A DNA stretch of 64,000 bases from Usnea hakonensis. Taxonomy: Eukaryota; Ascomycota; Lecanoromycetes; Lecanorales; Parmeliaceae. The translations under genes and the position numbers were made by a program. The notes beneath the pieces were generated by a model. It was not told the DNA's origin, ran no database searches, and was given only the letters and a program-made list of their open reading frames with translations. Shown piece by piece: positions 1 to 12,088 of the stretch. The DNA lies in NCBI GenBank assembly GCA_013423325.1, contig BLJB01000348.1, positions 1-64,000 of the forward strand. The letters are read 5' to 3'. Every line of letters starts with the position of its first letter. Positions within the stretch are counted from its first letter, which is position 1.

Positions 1-1395
1 CCACCCGTATTACACGCTAATGGTAATTTTTTTAGCATTGGCTGAGGTTTAAAAGCATCCCAACAACAGGCTGGTTCCCCCTCTGACTCAAGCATGCTCG
101 GCGCCTCCCCCCAAGCAAAAACCCGAGCTGATCGCTGCTATTAATTTTTACCCATACCCCCCTCTCCGCCCAAAAAGACCATCATAACAAAAATGAAATG
201 AACGGGCAACGTCGTATTTAGCAAGAGCAACTTTCGAAAGAGACAGTCTGCAACGCTATCTTCAAATGTCCTTTTGGTCAACTTCTCCACTCCTCAAAAA
301 TTGTATTATTATTATGACTACTTCTCCTTTGGCGTTTGTGAGTTTGACCGTCTGAAAGCTTTGCGCCCGAAGCTGTTCTCTGTCTGAAGCCTGTGAGTAA
401 CAATGGGAGCTCTCAACACCAAGGCCGCGAACGGCAAAATGAAGACTCATCAAATCGCTGACCCACCGCTATCCATCACGTTGGCAACAGTACTAGTGAA
501 AAGACAACAACAGTCATACTGGTGGTTTTCCGAATTGCCACCTATTTGCCTTCGATTAGATTTCCCTGCCTGTTTCCGCCACCCTACAACCGGCCTCCAT
601 CACTACTACGACCGCCTCCAATTCACCAGCCCGTACTCCGTACATTTATTTGTTCTTGCTTTGGAAATACTACATCTTTGACTGAATAAAAAACGTCAAT
701 TCGATAATTTGGGATACTTGCAGTTCAAGCGCACCCAGCTTGGGCGGAACCAACGTTCTCGCCTCTTGTCGGTTTGGCTCAGCAGCAGGCAAAATGAACC
801 TCTATCCCAAAACTTCGCCAAAGGCCACCGGTATTACAAAGTCCATCGCAACCGTACCTGAATCAGATCGAGGTAATAGCGGAGTCTGTTGATTCAGTAC
901 TACGCTACAACACGAACTGCTTCTTCCTCGCGACAGCTCTGTCCGTGAGGTCCATCTTGCTACACTTGGCATCGCTGTCATAGTGTATACACGGTTTCTC
1001 GCGATTGGAAAATTGTATACGCGGTGGCTTGGGATTCTGAGAGAAAAGGGTCACCTGTTCTCCGCTATTCAGTCATCACAAACATTTGCCTGGTCTGAGG
1101 AGTTTAGGCAAGGAGTCCTGGTCCTGGAGCCTGGATTCAACACTACGTCCAAGTCAACTGCGGATCTTTTCTGACATTTATACACGTCCATATCCTCTGC
1201 GATTGACATACACGGGAGACGATCTGCTTTGCATTCTACTGCTGGGTTGAATCTGGGAATACACCTTTTCGCCTTAGGAACGACTTTTGCCGTCTGACTC
1301 ATTGTTCTCTTGACCTTGACACATCTACCATTCTTTAACTGCTCCCGTATTCACTTATCTCCTTCGACATCTTTACCGGCTTTCTCGTTCCTCCC
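1..1395. other. Intergenic region and probable cyclin 5' leader
   Basis: No convincing coding region is seen. The open frames here are short and resemble no family I know. The part next to the cyclin start is pyrimidine-rich, as expected for a long fungal 5' untranslated leader. The left edge may be the flank of a gene outside the window. Confidence 0.5.
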
Positions 1396-3657
1396 ATGGC
1401 CGTCCATCCATACCTTGATGCATCCGTGCCATGGCCGCACCACACTTCCACCAAGGACTACCCCTATAGCCCTTCACTCGCGTCAACAGCATCTTCTTCC
1501 TCTTCTTCAGTCTTCTCCCTGGATGCGCCTTCATCTCAGAGCTCCGTCCCGTCTTCGGCCGGCTGGTCGAGCTCGGCATGGAATAGCGAGAATGAAAGCG
1601 ATAATCAATATTTTACGAGCCGTCACACCTCACAAAAAGACACTGCAAGTTCACCAGACGAAGAAGTTGGCATTACTTCATACTTGCCTTGCCGATCTCG
1701 GCCTCGGTCATGTGCTGAAGCCGTTGCGCCAGAGTCGCGACAGCACCCAAGGCGAACGCAGCGTCTCAATTCACATGAGTCTCAAGATGGGAAGATTTCA
1801 TCATTATGCCCTCGACCACCGCCGTCTTTGGTGCGACAAAGTGAACGAAAAGAGAATTTTGTTGATAGCCTTGTTGGTAAGCTAACGCTGGATACTTTAG
1901 GAAGACGCATATGCTGACTATTCCACTCTTCCCAAGACACCGCAACTCAGATGATCGAGACCATATGGCCCCTGTCTGTCTTATCCTGCGGCCGGGACAC
2001 GATCCTTGGCAGCAAGCAACAGAACTTGATCGGTCTTCGGGTTTTCGTGCAAGAAGTTTTGAGGCGATCAAAGACCAGCTACTCTACATTACAGGTGGCG
2101 CTTTACTATCTGATCCTCATTCAGTCTTGCATACCAAAGCATGACTTTACAATGGAACAGTCGGAGGACTCGCCGGCATGCCGAGCCATGCAGTGCGGAC
2201 GACGAATGTTCTTGGCAGCTCTCATCTTGGCTTCAAAATACCTCCAAGATAGGAATTTCTCCGCCCGAGCTTGGAGTAAAATCTCTGGACTGCAAACGTG
2301 CGAAATCAATTCAAACGAAATGGCATTCCTCTCCGCAGTCAATTGGAAGCTTCACATACCTCAGACTATCTTTGATAAATGGACGGATGTCGTACTGAAG
2401 TACTCGCCGTCTGCTCAGGTCAACCCGCCGTCCCGGTCCACGTCGGTTCTGCATAACTGGAGGTCTATCATCCCTCTTCTGACGCCGGAGCTCGATACCC
2501 TCGAGTTCGGATGCGCTGAGGTGTTGAATGATTCTGGTTACAACTCCCCCGGATCCGATATGAGTCCACCCCCCATACCACCTCGCGAGGACTTGTCGTC
2601 GTGCTCTGGATCAAACGAACCTACTCCTACGAACCCATATACGATTCCAAGAGTGCTCGAGCCGACCCCCCGGGATGCCAAGACTGGGGAGCAGATCCTC
2701 CCTCCATTACCACATATAAAGCCTTTGCCCACCCCACAGATGACCCCTCAAATCGGGACCTTTTGTACTCCTGCAGTGAGTGCTTCGGGACTATGCTCTC
2801 GTAGGTCATCGATGAGTTATGCAATGGCCCAAGTCCAGAACAGTTGTATGGCAAGGTCTACTCTGGACAATCCTCACCAGTGGAAGCCATATGCGCCTGC
2901 TCCGTTCCCAACATCCGCTCGCCGTTCGTCATTGGCGAGGTCCGCTTCCACGTTCTCGTCTCCGGAGTCTTTGATCTCCGATGTCTCTACTCGCTCTTCC
3001 AGGTCGTCATCAATTTCATCGGTGGCATCATCCAACTGCGCGCTCCCACCGCCAAGCTTGGCGGTGCAAGCGACGCGTCGATGTGCGAACATGCAATTGT
3101 GTGGCGCAAAGAAAGAGAATCAGACATCAATTTTCACTGAGAACGACGGACCGTCGTGGGAGGCCTTCTCCGCGTCGCCTGAAGGCTTTCGTGGTCACCA
3201 ACCCATGAACACCCCCACGTCAACGGACCACAGTTCCTCAACCCGCGAAGCTGCTGCAGCCCTACGCGATCTCGCGCTTAATCGGCAGCACACACCCTCA
3301 CAGTCTCAATTAACCCCGCGGCCCGCTGGATGCCTTAAACGTGCTCGCCCTAACTCGGTCGATCTGTCCGTCCAATCCACGGTCCGCGGCATGATTGCCC
3401 CGCGATGCCTAGGCGATGTCACAAATATAACGAAAGCGAGGAAAATCGAGGAAGATGGCACCGTCTTGCCTGATGCAAAGGTTGCTGACTCGTTTTTGCT
3501 TTCAAGCCATATAGACAAGAGAAAGCCAGCGCTTTCGAGAGATGGCTTACCGCGCAAAAAAACTTGCGCCGGTAGTGACAGGGGAGCCAGGGGCGAGGCA
3601 AGGATGATGCAAAAGGTCATGGCCAGGGGATCGGAGATGAGGGAACAAGTTTTCTGA
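1396..3657 (+). CDS. PHO85-type cyclin (Pcl/Clg1-like), two exons
   Basis: Exons 1396-1876 and 1937-3657 give a 733-residue protein. The 60-nt intron has a GTAAGC donor, a GCTGAC branch-like site and a CCCAAG acceptor, and it joins two frames that are otherwise separated by stops. The start is the ATG in the context CTCCCATGG. Residues 1-160 are Ser-rich and disordered. A cyclin N-terminal box follows at about residues 175-300, recognised by ALYYLILIQ, FLAALILASKYLQDRNFSARAWSKISGL and NEMAFLSAVNWKLHI-like segments. The long C-terminal half is Ser/Pro-rich with basic patches. Cyclins of this family bind a Pho85-type kinase and steer cell-cycle, morphogenesis or nutrient responses. Which Pcl subgroup this is cannot be fixed by eye. 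The cyclin call is firm; the subgroup is inferred. Confidence 0.85.
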
Positions 3658-3977
3658 TTTCCAATCTTCATTCCCGACCACCTGAACATATATTTGGACG
3701 CAGAAATGAATGATTCGAGAGTGGATATCTGTGAATATTTGGTGGATGCCGTCTTTTGTATCATCTACATCCCGGTCTCCTTTGTTTCAAGGGGGCAATT
3801 GCATGCAACAGCTCGGGAACGACGCATGAGGTGCGGGATGCATCATGGGGACCAAATTTTTATTATCCAAATAATCATGCTTCCTTCTGATGGTAGTTGG
3901 TTTCTTTATATCTTGTGATTTTGAGTTCGCGTAGGCTTGTAGTAGAGTCTTGTGTGCTTCGCTCTCTCTCGTTTTCG

Positions 3978-4010
3978 TACCTACCTACCTACCTACCTAC
4001 CTACCTACCT
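3978..4010. repeat. (TACC)n microsatellite
   Basis: About eight perfect tandem TACC units lie in the probable cyclin 3' flank. A short CT dinucleotide run follows at about 4054-4072. Confidence 0.9.
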
Positions 4011-4259
4011 GCCTTTGCATCTACGTTAAGTACACTTACGTACTTCCTTCCGCCTTCTCTCTCTCTCTCTCTCCCCTGAGCCCTCCCTCTATCTCGAATC
4101 CCCTGGTCTGGCTTTTGGTTTTCCAATTTAGATCGTAACGTACTATCTCGCCTGAATCTTGCTATGAGCGCCGGCGGCGAGCGATAGCGAATGGTATGAA
4201 TAGGCCGTGGTATGGGCAAGGGAGCTATCTTTTACCTTTCCTCCTTCCTGTATATGAGC

Positions 4260-4510
4260 GTGGCGAGTAGTACCCCGGGAGGAGAGGGGGAGGGAGAGAG
4301 GGGGGGGAGGGGAGAGGGGGTGAGCAGGGAGTGAAGATGGTGTTTGGTTGGATTGGAGGGATGGGGTGGTGGGGTGGTGGGCTGGGCAAGGTGGGGTTGA
4401 GATGGGGGGGTTTGGGGGGGGTTTGGTGGAGAGTACCTTAGGGAAGAACGGGGGGGAGGGGGGGGAACCTTGGTTATTGAGTTTTGGTGGGGGGTTGGGG
4501 GGGATTGCGG
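4260..4510 (+). repeat. G-rich strand-asymmetric tract
   Basis: The + strand is dominated by runs of 3-8 G interspersed with A or T, with few C. Several windows have four or more closely spaced G runs, the primary-sequence requirement for G-quadruplex folding. Similar tracts recur near 37.8, 45.5, 47.5 and 57.6 kb. Confidence 0.7.
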
Positions 4511-4738
4511 TGAGTTGTGTTGATGGGAGGGCAGGTTGTTGTTATTGGGTTTGAGGAATGGGATTGGTTTGATCTTTTAAGTGTTTCGTTCTCTGCCGTA
4601 GAAGAAGATCGGAGCATTGGTCATTAGGACGGAGCTTGAGAAGGACGGTGTTTGTTTGATTGGGTTCATTTTCACATGCTGGAGAAGAGGTCTGCAAGAG
4701 AAGATAGGCTGCCGTTGCGGTATATATATCGACTGCCA

Positions 4739-5766
4739 CTACCTGGGCTTTTCTGCGACATCTACCATGAACGCGCCGCCCAATCTGCGGTACTGTTAGT
4801 GGTCGATGGATCTGTGTGTAGTCGAGTGCTTGGGATGCTTACAGAATGGCGGGTTCGTCCAGACTGTGGTGCTCGTAGCTCATGGTACCGACACCACCAG
4901 CTGTGAAAGCATTAGTGAGTCTCAATGACGGAAGGAGGGAGGGGAGGAGGGGCCATGCCTTCCAGCAGTAATGAGACACCTTCTGTCAATTTCCTCCCGA
5001 TCCACCGCATGGCGAACGCTCGCAGTATATGTCCGTGGGCTACGAGTAGCACATCGCTGCTCGGCGCTTCGCCTTTTGGTTTCCCAATGGCGTTATCGTG
5101 GAAGCGCGTCCGTATATCTGCGATTAGCCTGTCGAGTCGTTTTGTGACATCTGCTGGTGATCTATCATGTTCACATCCATTAGACCGGGGTGCCGTCTAT
5201 TAGAGAGTCTTTACTCAATCAGGCTGCACTCACTCGCCACCGGGACACCCATCTCTCCAGATATCCCACACCTTCTCGCCGTCCTTTTCTCTCTGCACTT
5301 TTATCTGTGCACTGGTCAAACCCTCATAATCTCCATAGTCCCATTCGCGTATATCTTCTGTGACTTGCACTTTTGCTTCTGTCCGTATGTCGCAGGGAAC
5401 GTGAGTGTCGTGCCAGGGAAGTTTATCGCGGCAGCCGATGTCAAGGAGTTCGAGGGTGCGGCGAGCTCGGGCGCGGGGGGAAACGTAACTAAGGAAGCAA
5501 GCAGGCCGTCAGCAACAAATGATAGGAGACCAGAGGAAACGGTATGTGTATGTCAGATGGATAGCATGTGGATATGGGGGTGCGTACACATGCGCGAGCT
5601 TGGAAGGAACAATGAGTCTGTCGTCGCCCACCAGTGCTCGACCCGTGGCGCGAATTCGCTTCTCACCGTTCTCTGTTAGCGATAGTTCTGTTGTGCCTGT
5701 GTGTCGCCCATTGAGTGACCATTCTGTTTCACCGTGTCGGATGATGAAGGCTCGTGGGGTTGTCAT
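4739..5766 (-). CDS. SHB17: Histidine-phosphatase family sugar bisphosphatase (SHB17-like)
   Basis: Five exons on the minus strand (5588-5766, 5234-5488, 4959-5161, 4843-4900, 4739-4784) give 246 residues, close to the family size. The start RAFIIRHGETEW carries the catalytic RHG signature. Then come the segments SPRARARRTLEL, REWDYGDYEG and IWRDGCPGGE, the second catalytic His in VAHGHILRAF, and the closing AGGVGTMSYEHH. These match fungal Shb17, which hydrolyses sedoheptulose-1,7-bisphosphate and feeds ribose synthesis; other phosphoglycerate-mutase relatives lack this C-terminus. Introns are 99, 72, 58 and 58 nt. All are GT-AG except intron 3 (4901-4958), which must start with GC (GAAG|GCATGG) to keep the frame. 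Apparent in-frame stops after exons 2 and 4 vanish on splicing. Substrate is inferred from family similarity. Confidence 0.82.
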
Positions 5767-6206
5767 TGTAGCGCTTGGCGGGAAGTCGCGGGGATCCGTA
5801 TGGCAGTGAAAGGCGGACGGGAGGAAAGAAGGGGAGGCAGCGGAGAGGGACTTTTAATGATAAATCATCGATTGTCCCGCTACGACATATGCAGCTAATT
5901 GTAGAATCGGAATCTGCGGAACTTGCTGCTTCACCGTGGCGGGACGACGGAGATGGCGGATATCTTACGCACTGATAAGATATTGTTCTCGGAGCTCATT
6001 TGGGCGAAGTAATGAAGTACATAGTCACTGAGTAAGGTATGTTATAGTGAAGATTGGAGTATCCAATGAATGAAGAGAATGGTATTGCAATAGATTTACC
6101 GAGCCTACTAGTCTCAACTGGGGAATTTCGGGACTTCATTCCTTGTCTCAAAATCTTCTCCGTTCTCCAAACTTGACATCACAATGTAGAATCCCCAACT
6201 TCTAAC
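5767..6206. other. Divergent promoter region
   Basis: These 440 bp separate the starts of the SHB17-like gene (minus) and the small membrane protein gene (plus), so they probably hold both promoters. No clear TATA box or repeated motif stands out. Confidence 0.45.
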
Positions 6207-6600
6207 ATGTCCAATAATGCCAAAGTCCGGACTATTATCCTCGCTGCTGGTGTCACCGCTATTACTGTCACTGGAGCCTGGTATGGTGCCGGTTTGAAGA
6301 TAAAGCAAGAATTTAAACAGGTGCGAAACATTCTCCGGCTCAAATCTATCCAGTCTCTGCGAGTCCCATACCCCCACACTGGCGTGAGAATCTTTTACTG
6401 ACCAATGAATCCCGGTATAGGAAGTCAAGACCAGAGTGGAAGCCTCGCCAGCGGAGAGAATCGCCTTTTTGGAACAGGCTCGGTCAAGACTAGTATCTAA
6501 GAGAAATGCCCTGGAAAGCAAGATCTCTGAGCTGGAAGCGAGGGCTGCTGAGGAGAGAAGCGCTGACTCCGACAATGGAGTGAATGAGAAACGGCTCTAA
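6207..6600 (+). CDS. Small membrane-anchored coiled-coil protein
   Basis: Exons 6207-6320 and 6421-6600 encode 97 residues. The 100-nt intron has donor GTGCGA, a TTTACTGAC branch-like site and a GGTATAG acceptor, and splices in phase 0. Residues 1-30 contain one hydrophobic stretch (TIILAAGVTAITVTGAWYGAG) suited to a membrane anchor. The remainder is charged and heptad-like (ERIAFLEQARSRLVSKRNALESKI), suggesting a coiled coil. This layout resembles small fungal mitochondrial inner-membrane or assembly proteins, but I cannot name a family. An overlapping antisense frame of 153 codons is treated as a shadow because it lacks such structure. Confidence 0.6.
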
Positions 6601-8743
6601 AGCTGTCGAAAGAAAAGCCGTTCGCATAAGTGACTTGGAGATATACTATGTTGCTGTTAATCCAGATTGGCTTCACACTTAAGTGGGAGAGTGGGCCGCT
6701 CACAATCTTGCAGCATTGAAAACCCAAATGCATACAAGCTCGAGCAGCCCGAGACTCGCAGCCTCTAGGGGAGGCAAGAGTGTGCTGGAAAAGGCCAATT
6801 GAAGCGGTACAGAGCCCCAGCAGCATCAACGGCGAAGATCTACCAGCCTTTGAACCTACTTTGAGAATCAATTGAGCTGTGGGACATAATATTTTCTGGT
6901 CGAGAGTAGCTGATCGGCCCTGGCGGAGCCTACCTTGGTTGATCTCGGATGCGATGTGTTGATTGTGACTGATAGGTATCGTGCGTGAATTGGCCTCTGC
7001 GTATTGCTCTCCATCGATACCGTACCCTATCGCTAGCGCCTTCGCTAAGCTGCCAGCTCTGGGGTTCGAATCCGGCCTTGGTCAAATGTTTTGACTTGAA
7101 CTTTTGAATGGCCCTCTCCAAAACAGCCTTCGTACATCTAACGTACTGTTCATGGCTATTTGGGTCTCGTGAAATTTTTTGGAGCTCTTTGTTTGATCTA
7201 AAAGATGTGTCTGCATCAATTGTGGTGGTGTTGTTGCTCCTCCTGTGGCCGACCCCGTACTAGCGCCCTTCAGCCCTTCGTCAACAGAACACCGAGACAG
7301 GGCTGAGTCTGCGCAGATTCGATGACAGTCGATGAGCAGCACATTATCATATTGATCTCCTATGATATTTGAACTACATGCTACTACGTTGAGTCACGCC
7401 GAAATAGTCGCATTTTCACTGTTCTTGGTGGTTGGTAGGGATATCTTTTGTTATTGGTATATAACTGATAATAGCATCCATTTTCATATCTCAAATTTCT
7501 GGTGCAATGGTTTAAGTATTCATTCACTTGCTAACTTCGTACAGAAAAAAAGAAAAAAACAGTAAAAAAAACAAGACCTCGCCCCATAAAGGCAAAAAAA
7601 GGGTCATTTAGTAATAGCAGTTCATTCAAGGTTGGTATTCAACATACCCGGTATTCAACATACCATGTGTGATAGAGAGAGAGAGAGAGAAGCTTGAGTT
7701 GAGAGAATGTATTGAGTCTAATCTTGTATCCCAAAAACCCACCGGGGGACGCCCTGGGATGGTGATGGGCAAATAATTATCCAAAAGAAAAAAAAAAAAG
7801 AAAAAAAAAAGAAAACAGTCAAAAAAGAAAAAAGAAAAAGTAAGAATCCCCTCCTACTACCAGCACCAGAAATTTGAGATCTATTTTTTTTTTCTTTTTC
7901 CTCTATGCTCTTATGATCCCACTCATCAACACATGAGCTACCTACCTTACATACATACCAACCCCGTCTCCCGCCCAAGCTTTTCCATCACCTCATACAC
8001 AACCAACCCACCCTTCCCTCCACCTACACCTACACTCCTCCTCAACCCATCCTTTCCATTCTCCGCTCCAATAGCTTCGCCCACATACATTGCTGCTACA
8101 TAACTCCCCCTACTCCTAATAGTCTTTCCCTTCCCCTTTCCCTTTTTCCTTTCCCAATCATCTCTATCCTATACATTATATACACAACTAACTCCCATCA
8201 CTCTTACTTATTCACCTCCTACACCTGTACTAAAGCCCATCTCACAATTTCTAAAAAAAAACCCTGACTCCAGGGGCGAAAGCTTCATTCGTTGGAACTT
8301 GAATAATGGGCTGATGATTGATGAGTTGGCGGGCTATGGGGCTGCAGTGTACTTTTCCTGTTCTTCGATTATGTGTTTGTGTTGTGAGTGATGGAGGTAA
8401 GATGGGGTGCGCTTTGGATGTTGGGTGTGGGGCATGATCTGTGGTTGGTGGTGTTTGTTGAATGGTATGAGATGTTGGAAGAATGGATAGGAGGTGATGG
8501 GGAGCTGTTTTGGGGGAAGGAATTTGGCATGAGAAGGGGTTTAGATGGGACATATTCATAGAGTCGAACGGGAAGAGGAAGAGGGAGGAAAAGGGGGGCT
8601 TTGGGGATGCTGAAGAAAGAGGCGGATGCAGCACTCTTGCGCGGGGAGGATTAGGTCACGATGAGGCAGAGTTTGCATGGCGGGAAAGAGCTGCAATCTA
8701 GCGTGCAGGTCAAACATATAATGATGGATTCTGTAAATAGTAT
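6601..8743. other. Gene-poor low-complexity region
   Basis: No supportable gene. The region holds a (GA)n run near 7674-7690, A-rich and T-rich runs at about 7545-7600 and 7780-7900, and pyrimidine-rich sequence at 7930-8250. Open frames in it (7718-7978 and 8251-8634, minus strand) are compositional artefacts. A B-box-like GGTTCGAATCC at about 7064 does not belong to a foldable tRNA. Confidence 0.55.
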
Positions 8744-10401
8744 TTATCCCTGAGCATGTTCCTCATCACCCAATCTGCGCTCGTCGTCCCGGCCGCCATA
8801 GACACCTCCATCCAGGATCCATGATTCGTTATCATCATCGTCATCTTGCACCCTTCGCCACGCGCTCTTGCGGGGCTGATTCTCTTTGTTTCCTTCCTGC
8901 CCCGTTTGAGTATCTGTGTCGGTGTCGGTGCCCTTGCCCTTCCAGATGGGTCTGATGAGAGGGCCCAAAAGCGGGTTTTTACTAAAGGTTCCGCTACCAG
9001 CACTATCCGTAGCAGCATGCTCCCGGGTCTCATCTACCTCCTCCTCTTCTTCATCGCGAGCGGTTGGCCTCTTCACTTCCCCCATCCTCCTCACGACCTT
9101 TCCCCCGACCAAATCCACGCTGACAACCACCCTCCGCTTTTCATACTCCGGCTTCGCATTCCATTCTTGCTCCCTCAGTACCTTTTGCTGTCTCTTCAAC
9201 TGCGCAGCCCGCTCGACGGGCGAGCTCCACTGGCTGAGACCCGCGCTCGGCGTGTCAAAATCTGAGGCTTCGTCGATGATGTGCGTGCGGCGGGCGTTTT
9301 CGGCTTGAAAGGCGAGCAGCTTGTCGCGATGTTGTTTTGCCAAGTCGAGGGTTTGGTCTGCTGTAGCAGTCGAGGAGGAGGGTGTGGAGGTGCCAGTGGA
9401 GGGACTGGTGAAAGGGCGAGGGGTTGATGCTAGATCTGGTCGGCGGTGGGACTGGTTGTTGAGATTCATCTTCTCCTGCCCACGCTCTTGGCGTAGCGAG
9501 TCTATCATGGCGGTCACTTCGCGGGACGAGAGGAGAGGGTGCCCGCAGAACGTGCAAGGCCCAATGCCTTCTTTTACGCAGATGATCTTGCCGCAATTGA
9601 GGCAGTTGGGTGCGGCGGCAAGGAGGGGATGGCGCGTTGCTTGGCATGTGCAGCGGCGTGATGAAGGGTTAGCTGTGAGGGAAGGATTGGTTTGGAGTTC
9701 GAGGGCTCGTATCGCCGAGTCCTAAAATTGGTTAGCCGTGGACTTTTGAAAAAGGGGAGACACCGTACGAGGTCTTGCAAGGTTGTTGATGCGCCATGCA
9801 TTGAGTTGCCGCCTGTGACGCTGATCTTGGTTTTTGCAGCGGGCGAAGTGGTTCTAGAAGATGCGCGAGAGCCTGAGCGGACGTTGGGCAGGTCAGAGAT
9901 TAGATGCCCTGATGCTGACGGTGGAGGTTTGGCAGCTGGAGTAGAGGCTGCTGGTATAGTTTTTGGTAGCTGGTGTGCGTCAGGCTGCTCGGTGAGAGCC
10001 ACAGCCTTCGCAAGAACAGGCTCTGGCCGTGAGCGCTTCTTCCCGCCCATATAGTCTTCCTCTTCCTTCTTTTGGTATGCGCCCTGCGTGTTTCCATAGT
10101 CCTCTGGCCGCCGTGGAGGGGGGAGCTTGTTGAGAGGGGGTTTTTTCTTTCGTGGTTTGCGAGCACCCTCAGACGGACCTGGAGCAGAGGCAGGAGTGGC
10201 GGTAGTTGGAGCGTCTCTACGAGCATTGAAAGAGCTTATAAATTCAAGAGCTCTGGGTGAGTCTCCCAGAAGATTCTTGAGATGTTCGGCGGCGGCATCC
10301 TTTGGCAGCGCTGATGTGTAGTCAATAATCTGTTTCAAGGATTCCTCATCCAGAGGTAGAAGATGAGAGAGCTGGGTTATTGCCCAGGTAGAGGAAGCCA
10401 T
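8744..10401 (-). CDS. Activating signal cointegrator-1 (TRIP4/ASC-1) family zinc-finger protein
   Basis: Exons 9769-10401 and 8744-9721 (minus) give 536 residues. The 47-nt intron has a GTACGG donor, a GGCTAAC branch-like site and a TTTTAG acceptor. The chosen start gives MASSTWAITQLSHLLPLDEE; an upstream non-ATG extension in the same frame was ignored. Residues about 1-65 form a helical start around LSHLLPLDEESLKQIIDYT, followed by a basic, Pro-rich linker. At about residues 234-272 lies a zinc-binding cluster of the C2HC5 type (CTCQ, CLNCGK, CTFCGHPL), the hallmark of ASC-1. The C-terminus is acidic and disordered. Family members join the ribosome-quality-control trigger/ASC complex (Rqt4 in yeast) that resolves stalled ribosomes. 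Role inferred from the zinc finger and layout. Confidence 0.8.
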
Positions 10402-12088
10402 ATGGTAATGAGGATTGTGGTACAATATGTTAATCAACAATGTTTAAGAAGTCTTTCGTTTACCGACAAGAGCCGGATCGACTCAAGGATAATTTCACGC
10501 TAGCCAGAAAATGACCATCCACAGCGTTTGCCTATGCAGCTTTACCGACACCCTTTAAACACCGCGATTTGAGCGAAATCAGCACTACGCACGGAAGGAA
10601 GGCTCCCAATTGCCCGAAGCAAGTCCCTCCACCATAGTGTGTAACGCCTCTGCCCTGATTGCTTCCAGAAGAAAGGGAGCATCGCTGTCTACTCAATACA
10701 AGGTGATAATGCTGATACCACCATCATGGTACTACACTTTTCTGAACAATATTGGCAATGTCCGGTGCAGAACGAAGTAGACACGTATTATATCAGGACA
10801 TCGGGAACAACATTCTTCTACAAGTCCTAGTGATTTGATGAAGCTGGGCTGTAATGGCTCCTTTTTCTCACGTTTCACAGAGACTGGCGATCAGCGTGGA
10901 TGTCACTGCATGGACTTACAGCTCCGCTGTGACTCAACAGTGGCTATTAATATAAGACAGTGTTGCCATTGCCTGGGACTTGTCGCCTGAGGTCACCAAA
11001 GACAATACGGCCTCAAAGAGCCATCTCTTTTATGACAAACTGTCCAGTGTGCAAAGGATAATCCCAAGGGTAATACTACAGTCACAAGCCCAGGAGGTTC
11101 GCAAGCTCTGGGATACACTTGGTTACGCCCTTGCATTCGCCACAGTCTGCAAGCAATAGTACGGTACCCTGCGTGCTGATACTACTCTAGGATTTGCAAG
11201 CTCACTATATCATCATCATTTCCTTCTTCATGATGGAGTGGAAAAATCCATGCCAATGACGTGACTCACTTTGGTTGGCTTCTTGAGAGACAAGAACAAT
11301 TGGTACAACTATGTGCTTGATATGCTGGCCAACGCTCATTGGCGCTGAATGAGCTGGCTTCGAAAGACTGGATCCGACATGCTTCACGACCTCTATCTTC
11401 CTCATCATCTAAAGCCAGGAAACATACCCACCCTTGGATGCCGTTTGGAGTCCTGGACTCATGCTCGCTTACAGACAAGCTTTGTAAGGTCGGGCCGACA
11501 AGGTTTTCTCACACTCACAACATTGTCAATGTCAAATCTAATGGCTTGGGCAAGGTCGGCGCCAGGTACTATCATTCAGATTCATTTAGAATCCCGTGCC
11601 GCAAGTTGAAAACGTGGGCCAACCTGTGACGATACTGGCCTGAACTCGGCTGGCATTGCTTACCCCACCTTGGGCGAGTTTATGCTAATGCGTTTGACAA
11701 GAAGTCTGAGGCTGTTGTTATCAAAAATCAATATAAGTAGGTTTTGGCTTGTTCGAGAACCTTGTACGATCCTTGCATATTTGCTTTGCCCGAAGCATAA
11801 TTTCACTTATGACGGGTGGCGCTGCGGCATGGTAGAGACTCCGCTGCATGATTGTAAGCGAGCTGCTGCAAGTCAGTGCAACCATGTCACCATGTGGTCC
11901 TAAAAGTGTAGAGTAATGATTATGACATAGGGAAAGCTATGTGCCACTGCAAAGGTATCAATTGTCCCCAATATTTCAATATTACCTTATATTTTTTTGA
12001 TGACTTACTGAAACAATTGTGCTTCCTCGATTGTGTCTTTTGCATTCCTCGTCCATCTTTGGTCTTCTAACGTCTTGTATGCGCTGTC
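10402..12088. other. Intergenic region, nothing recognised
   Basis: About 1.7 kb with only short, unrelated open frames. No repeat, RNA gene or recognisable coding signal was seen. Confidence 0.5.

Larger units (their letters stand above)
3658..4738. other. Convergent intergenic region with simple repeats and G-rich tract
   Basis: This is the region between the cyclin stop and the SHB17-type gene stop, so both genes end into it. It holds a TACC microsatellite, a CT run near 4054-4072 and a G-rich tract at about 4260-4510. The open frames through it are low-complexity and not convincing. Confidence 0.6.

Noticed and set aside
1310..1885. 191-codon plus frame overlapping the cyclin exon 1
   Set aside because: Out-of-frame shadow; the cyclin frame alone splices into a recognisable cyclin box.
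6114..6575. 153-codon minus-strand frame
   Set aside because: Antisense shadow of the spliced plus-strand membrane/coiled-coil gene; composition is Ser/Leu-rich without domain signals.
6990..7090. B-box-like GGTTCGAATCC suggesting a tRNA gene
   Set aside because: The flanking bases do not form a regular T stem, no 7-bp acceptor stem or A box at suitable distance could be found, and the opposite strand also fails.
8251..8634. 127-codon Pro/His/Ser-rich minus frame
   Set aside because: Low-complexity product of a pyrimidine-rich strand; no splice partner or homology.
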